From JASFQI01 sp050115555 (GTDB lineage: Bacteria > Desulfobacterota > DSM-4660 > Desulfatiglandales > HGW-15): 6,891 nucleotides of DNA. Shown here piece by piece: positions 5,307 through 6,891 of the stretch. Positions within the stretch are counted from its first letter, which is position 1. Each line of letters opens with the position of its first letter. The position numbers and the translations under genes are program-made. The notes under the pieces were generated by a model. That model was given only the letters and a program-made list of their open reading frames with translations, searched no databases and had not been told where the DNA came from. The stretch spans positions 1 through 6,891 of the forward strand of contig JASFQI010000269.1 of assembly GCA_050115555.1 (NCBI GenBank), written 5' to 3'.

Positions 5307-6113
5307 TCAAGCGTCATCGCGGCGCCATCCCGGCACCTGGAATCGCCGAAAAAGGCGGAAACGACGGGTGGATTTCCGGGGTTCCGGGATGTCCACCGGG
5401 TCCCCTTTCAGGATCGCGGCCGGTGTCTCCCGCACCATGCAAAGGGCTTCGTCCGGATCACGAAGCACGTCAGCGGCAGCTTCCAACGCGAGTGACAGGA
5501 CCGGGGGGCGCCCCGCTAAGGAGTGAGCATCCGTGGCGATGATCTGGATCAGTCGTTGTTCGAGGAGCCGTTCACTGACACCCCGCACAAATTCTCCAAA
5601 CCCCCCGGTCAGGCTCATGGCCGTGACCTGGACCAGGGCGCCCATCTCGATCAGGTCGAACAGGATCTTCGAGTCCTGCGCAAGTGCCATGTTCCGCTCC
5701 GGGTGAGTGATAATCGGGGTCACTCCACCGATCCTGAGTCGAAAGATTTCTTCTTTCAGGTTCGTCGGAAGGCTTTGGGACGGAAGCTCCAGCAGGAGGT
5801 ACTTGCGTTGATCGTTGATGGTGACAGCTTTGCCGGTGTGAATCGCTCGCATCATATCCGGCACCAGGTGAACGTCCCCCCCGACGTACAAGCGAAGGGG
5901 AATGGATGCCGCATCCAGGGCGTCTTGCAGGACATCCACCCCGGATCTCACCGCGTCCACGGGATTGAGGTAGACCCCGTTGAGCGTGTGCGGCGTGGCT
6001 ACGATAGTTTCGATGCCGTCCGCCACGGCCGCCCTGGCCATGGCGAGGCTATCGTCAAGGTTTTGGGGGCCGTCGTCCACCCCGGGCAGGATGTGGCAGT
6101 GAAGATCGATCAA
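5307..6113 (-). CDS. CpsB/CapC/YwqE-type PHP-domain tyrosine-protein phosphatase
   Basis: This 268-aa cytoplasmic protein belongs to the manganese-dependent PHP phosphatases that dephosphorylate the tyrosine cluster of bacterial tyrosine kinases (Wzc, CpsD or YwqD type) controlling capsule or exopolysaccharide export. Motifs in order are MIDLHCHILPGVDDGP (1-16, H5 and H7), ATPH (39-42), GGDVH (78-82), LLLELPS (106-112), ITHPERN (135-141) and TDAHS (194-198). The GGDVH site usually has Glu where Asp80 is found here, a conservative change at a likely metal-bridging position. The C-terminus is basic (RKSTRRFRLFRRF). The start must be TTG at 6113: the first upstream in-frame codon of interest is a TGA at 6134-6132, and no ATG or GTG lies between. 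The Shine-Dalgarno is weak. No partner kinase is in the window. It lies between the cupin and caspase-like genes, all on the same strand, with gaps over 160 bp. Confidence 0.88.
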   Translation of the reverse strand: MIDLHCHILPGVDDGPQNLDDSLAMARAAVADGIETIVATPHTLNGVYLNPVDAVRSGVDVLQDALDAASIPLRLYVGGDVHLVPDMMRAIHTGKAVTINDQRKYLLLELPSQSLPTNLKEEIFRLRIGGVTPIITHPERNMALAQDSKILFDLIEMGALVQVTAMSLTGGFGEFVRGVSERLLEQRLIQIIATDAHSLAGRPPVLSLALEAAADVLRDPDEALCMVRETPAAILKGDPVDIPEPRKSTRRFRLFRRFQVPGWRRDDA

Positions 6114-6278
6114 TGGGTCTCGGGCCGTGCTTCATTGCACGAAGAAAAAGTTTAAAAAGGGTTACATAAAAATTCGAAATGGATGCGAAGAGGGCCTTTT
6201 ATTTTGACATACAGTCCAGGGATCCAGGATGCGGTCTCCCCGTCGCGGGCTCAGACGCCGGCGGCTTTCAGATCGTCT
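6114..6278. other. Intergenic spacer between cupin and PHP phosphatase genes
   Basis: No gene is supported here. The half near the phosphatase is AT-rich (6150-6205) and contains minus-strand TATA-like words such as TAAACT and TATGTA, which could serve as a -10 box, but no convincing -35 accompanies them. A short stem, CGTGC (6126-6130) with GCACG (6137-6141), lies close to the TTG start. I see no clear terminator for the cupin gene. Confidence 0.35.
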
Positions 6279-6785
6279 TCATTCCTCGAAACGGTGCGGG
6301 TGGTCGTCCTCTTTGTCATATACACCCTCGTAGTACTCGATGACCTGAGCGGTTTCCCGGGCGAGGAATCGGTGGGCGCATCGAGGCCGGATGACCGCTT
6401 TTTGTCCCTCTTTCAAATGGATCACTGTCCGTCGACCCGTGTCCATGTCTTGTGTCTCCAGTCGAAGCTCGCCTGCGATGACGTAGAAGTGCTCCGTCTT
6501 TCTCTCGTGAAAGTGTCCGCCTCGGAATCCCTGTCCCGGAATCAGAGAAAAGTAGCCCAAATGATGCATGGGCATTCCGTCCTCGATCAACGCCAGCTCT
6601 CCCCGATCCTCGATCAGGCGCTTGCGGCGAAGGAACGCCCGGGTGACGGGAAGAGTCTCGATCTCCACCTTTGAGAGGATTGCCGCCTCCAGGGGCACAG
6701 TGCTGTTACCGCGTTGAGCGGGATTCTCGGCCTGCGGGCCGGCATTCGGTTCGGTTTTTGCAATCCGTTCCCTTTTTGAACCCAT
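6279..6785 (-). CDS. Cupin-domain protein, possibly sugar-related
   Basis: This 168-aa protein has a poorly conserved polar N-terminus (1-40) followed by a single cupin domain. Cupin motif 1 is GGHFHERKTEHFYVIAG (89-105), with metal ligands H91, H93 and E98. Motif 2 is EGQKAVIRPRCAHRF (126-140), with H138. The approach GYFSLIPGQGFRGGHFH resembles cupins of nucleotide-sugar isomerases or epimerases and the cupin part of CapF-like capsule enzymes, so a role in sugar metabolism is plausible given the neighbours. A plain metal-binding cupin of other function is equally allowed. The frame is open to 6887. However, AGGAGG (6797-6792) with a 6-nt spacer points to the ATG at 6785, and codons further upstream lack such a site. 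It is the first gene of the minus block visible in the window. Confidence 0.75.
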   Translation of the reverse strand: MGSKRERIAKTEPNAGPQAENPAQRGNSTVPLEAAILSKVEIETLPVTRAFLRRKRLIEDRGELALIEDGMPMHHLGYFSLIPGQGFRGGHFHERKTEHFYVIAGELRLETQDMDTGRRTVIHLKEGQKAVIRPRCAHRFLARETAQVIEYYEGVYDKEDDHPHRFEE

Positions 6786-6791
6786 CGCCTC

Positions 6792-6797
6792 CCTCCT
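6792..6797 (-). promoter_or_regulatory. Shine-Dalgarno AGGAGG deciding the cupin start
   Basis: A consensus AGGAGG on the minus strand precedes the ATG at 6785-6783 by 6 nt. It overlaps another in-frame ATG at 6800-6798, which it cannot serve. Confidence 0.75.
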
Positions 6798-6891
6798 CAT
6801 CACAGGGACCTTTTCTACATGAAAACCCCGCGGATGAAAAGATTTGTTTGTCACTGAGGTTTTTGGGGTCGATTTTTGGGCATGCAAGAGG

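Noticed and set aside
6786..6887. N-terminal extension of the cupin protein to 6887
   Set aside because: The extra 34 codons have no cupin similarity, and a consensus AGGAGG points to the ATG at 6785.
1..6891. CRISPR array, tRNA, rRNA or intact transposase
   Set aside because: No evenly spaced direct repeats, cloverleaf-like segments, rRNA signatures or transposase motifs were seen on either strand.

Overview
The window looks like the chromosome of a GC-rich, Gram-negative bacterium, most likely a member of the Desulfobacterota (former Deltaproteobacteria). This is inferred from three things. The first is the gene families: a periplasmic divergent polysaccharide deacetylase, a DUF3786 protein, a WbqC-like protein and a caspase-Lcl fusion. 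The second is a pair of GGGGACGTG-ended palindromes of a kind I associate with that group. The third is a second dispersed repeat family. No rRNA, tRNA, CRISPR array or intact transposase is visible.

Layout. At the left edge (1-112, minus) is the first part of a glycerate 2-kinase-like gene. A 288-bp divergent intergenic region follows. It holds a degenerate 105-bp repeat, a plausible sigma-70 promoter with a palindrome in its spacer, and a small hairpin. The plus-strand block then runs: an exported divergent polysaccharide deacetylase (401-1213), a REP-like palindrome (1269-1326), a DUF3786 protein (1362-1976), an unrecognised 132-aa protein starting 2 nt later (1979-2377), a perfect 63-bp palindrome (2361-2423), and a WbqC-like protein (start chosen at 2445, end 3131). 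The palindrome supplies the stop codon of the 132-aa gene. It also lies just upstream of, and in frame with, the WbqC-like start.

The plus block meets the minus block tail to tail with only 3 bp between stop codons. The minus block, in transcription order from the right, is: a cupin protein (6785-6279), a CpsB/CapC/YwqE-type PHP phosphatase (6113-5307), a second and better preserved copy of the 105-bp repeat (5272-5168), and a large exported protein (5135-3135). That last protein joins a caspase-like domain to a C-terminal Lcl/DUF1566 domain through a long Pro/Glu/Ala-rich linker.

Two things stand out. First, the caspase-like domain seems to have lost both catalytic residues: Gln replaces His in the GHG motif, and Ala replaces Cys in the DAC motif. 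It is therefore probably a pseudo-protease acting as a binding or scaffold module outside the cytoplasm. Second, two unrelated families of palindromic repeats decorate the intergenic spaces. One has rewritten a gene end and probably displaced the ribosome-binding site of its neighbour. The other lies in inverted orientation on both sides of a block of about 4.9 kb. WbqC, CpsB, the cupin and the deacetylase all have surface-polysaccharide themes, but no glycosyltransferase, Wzx/Wzy or Wza/Wzc gene is present. A dedicated polysaccharide locus therefore cannot be claimed from this window alone.
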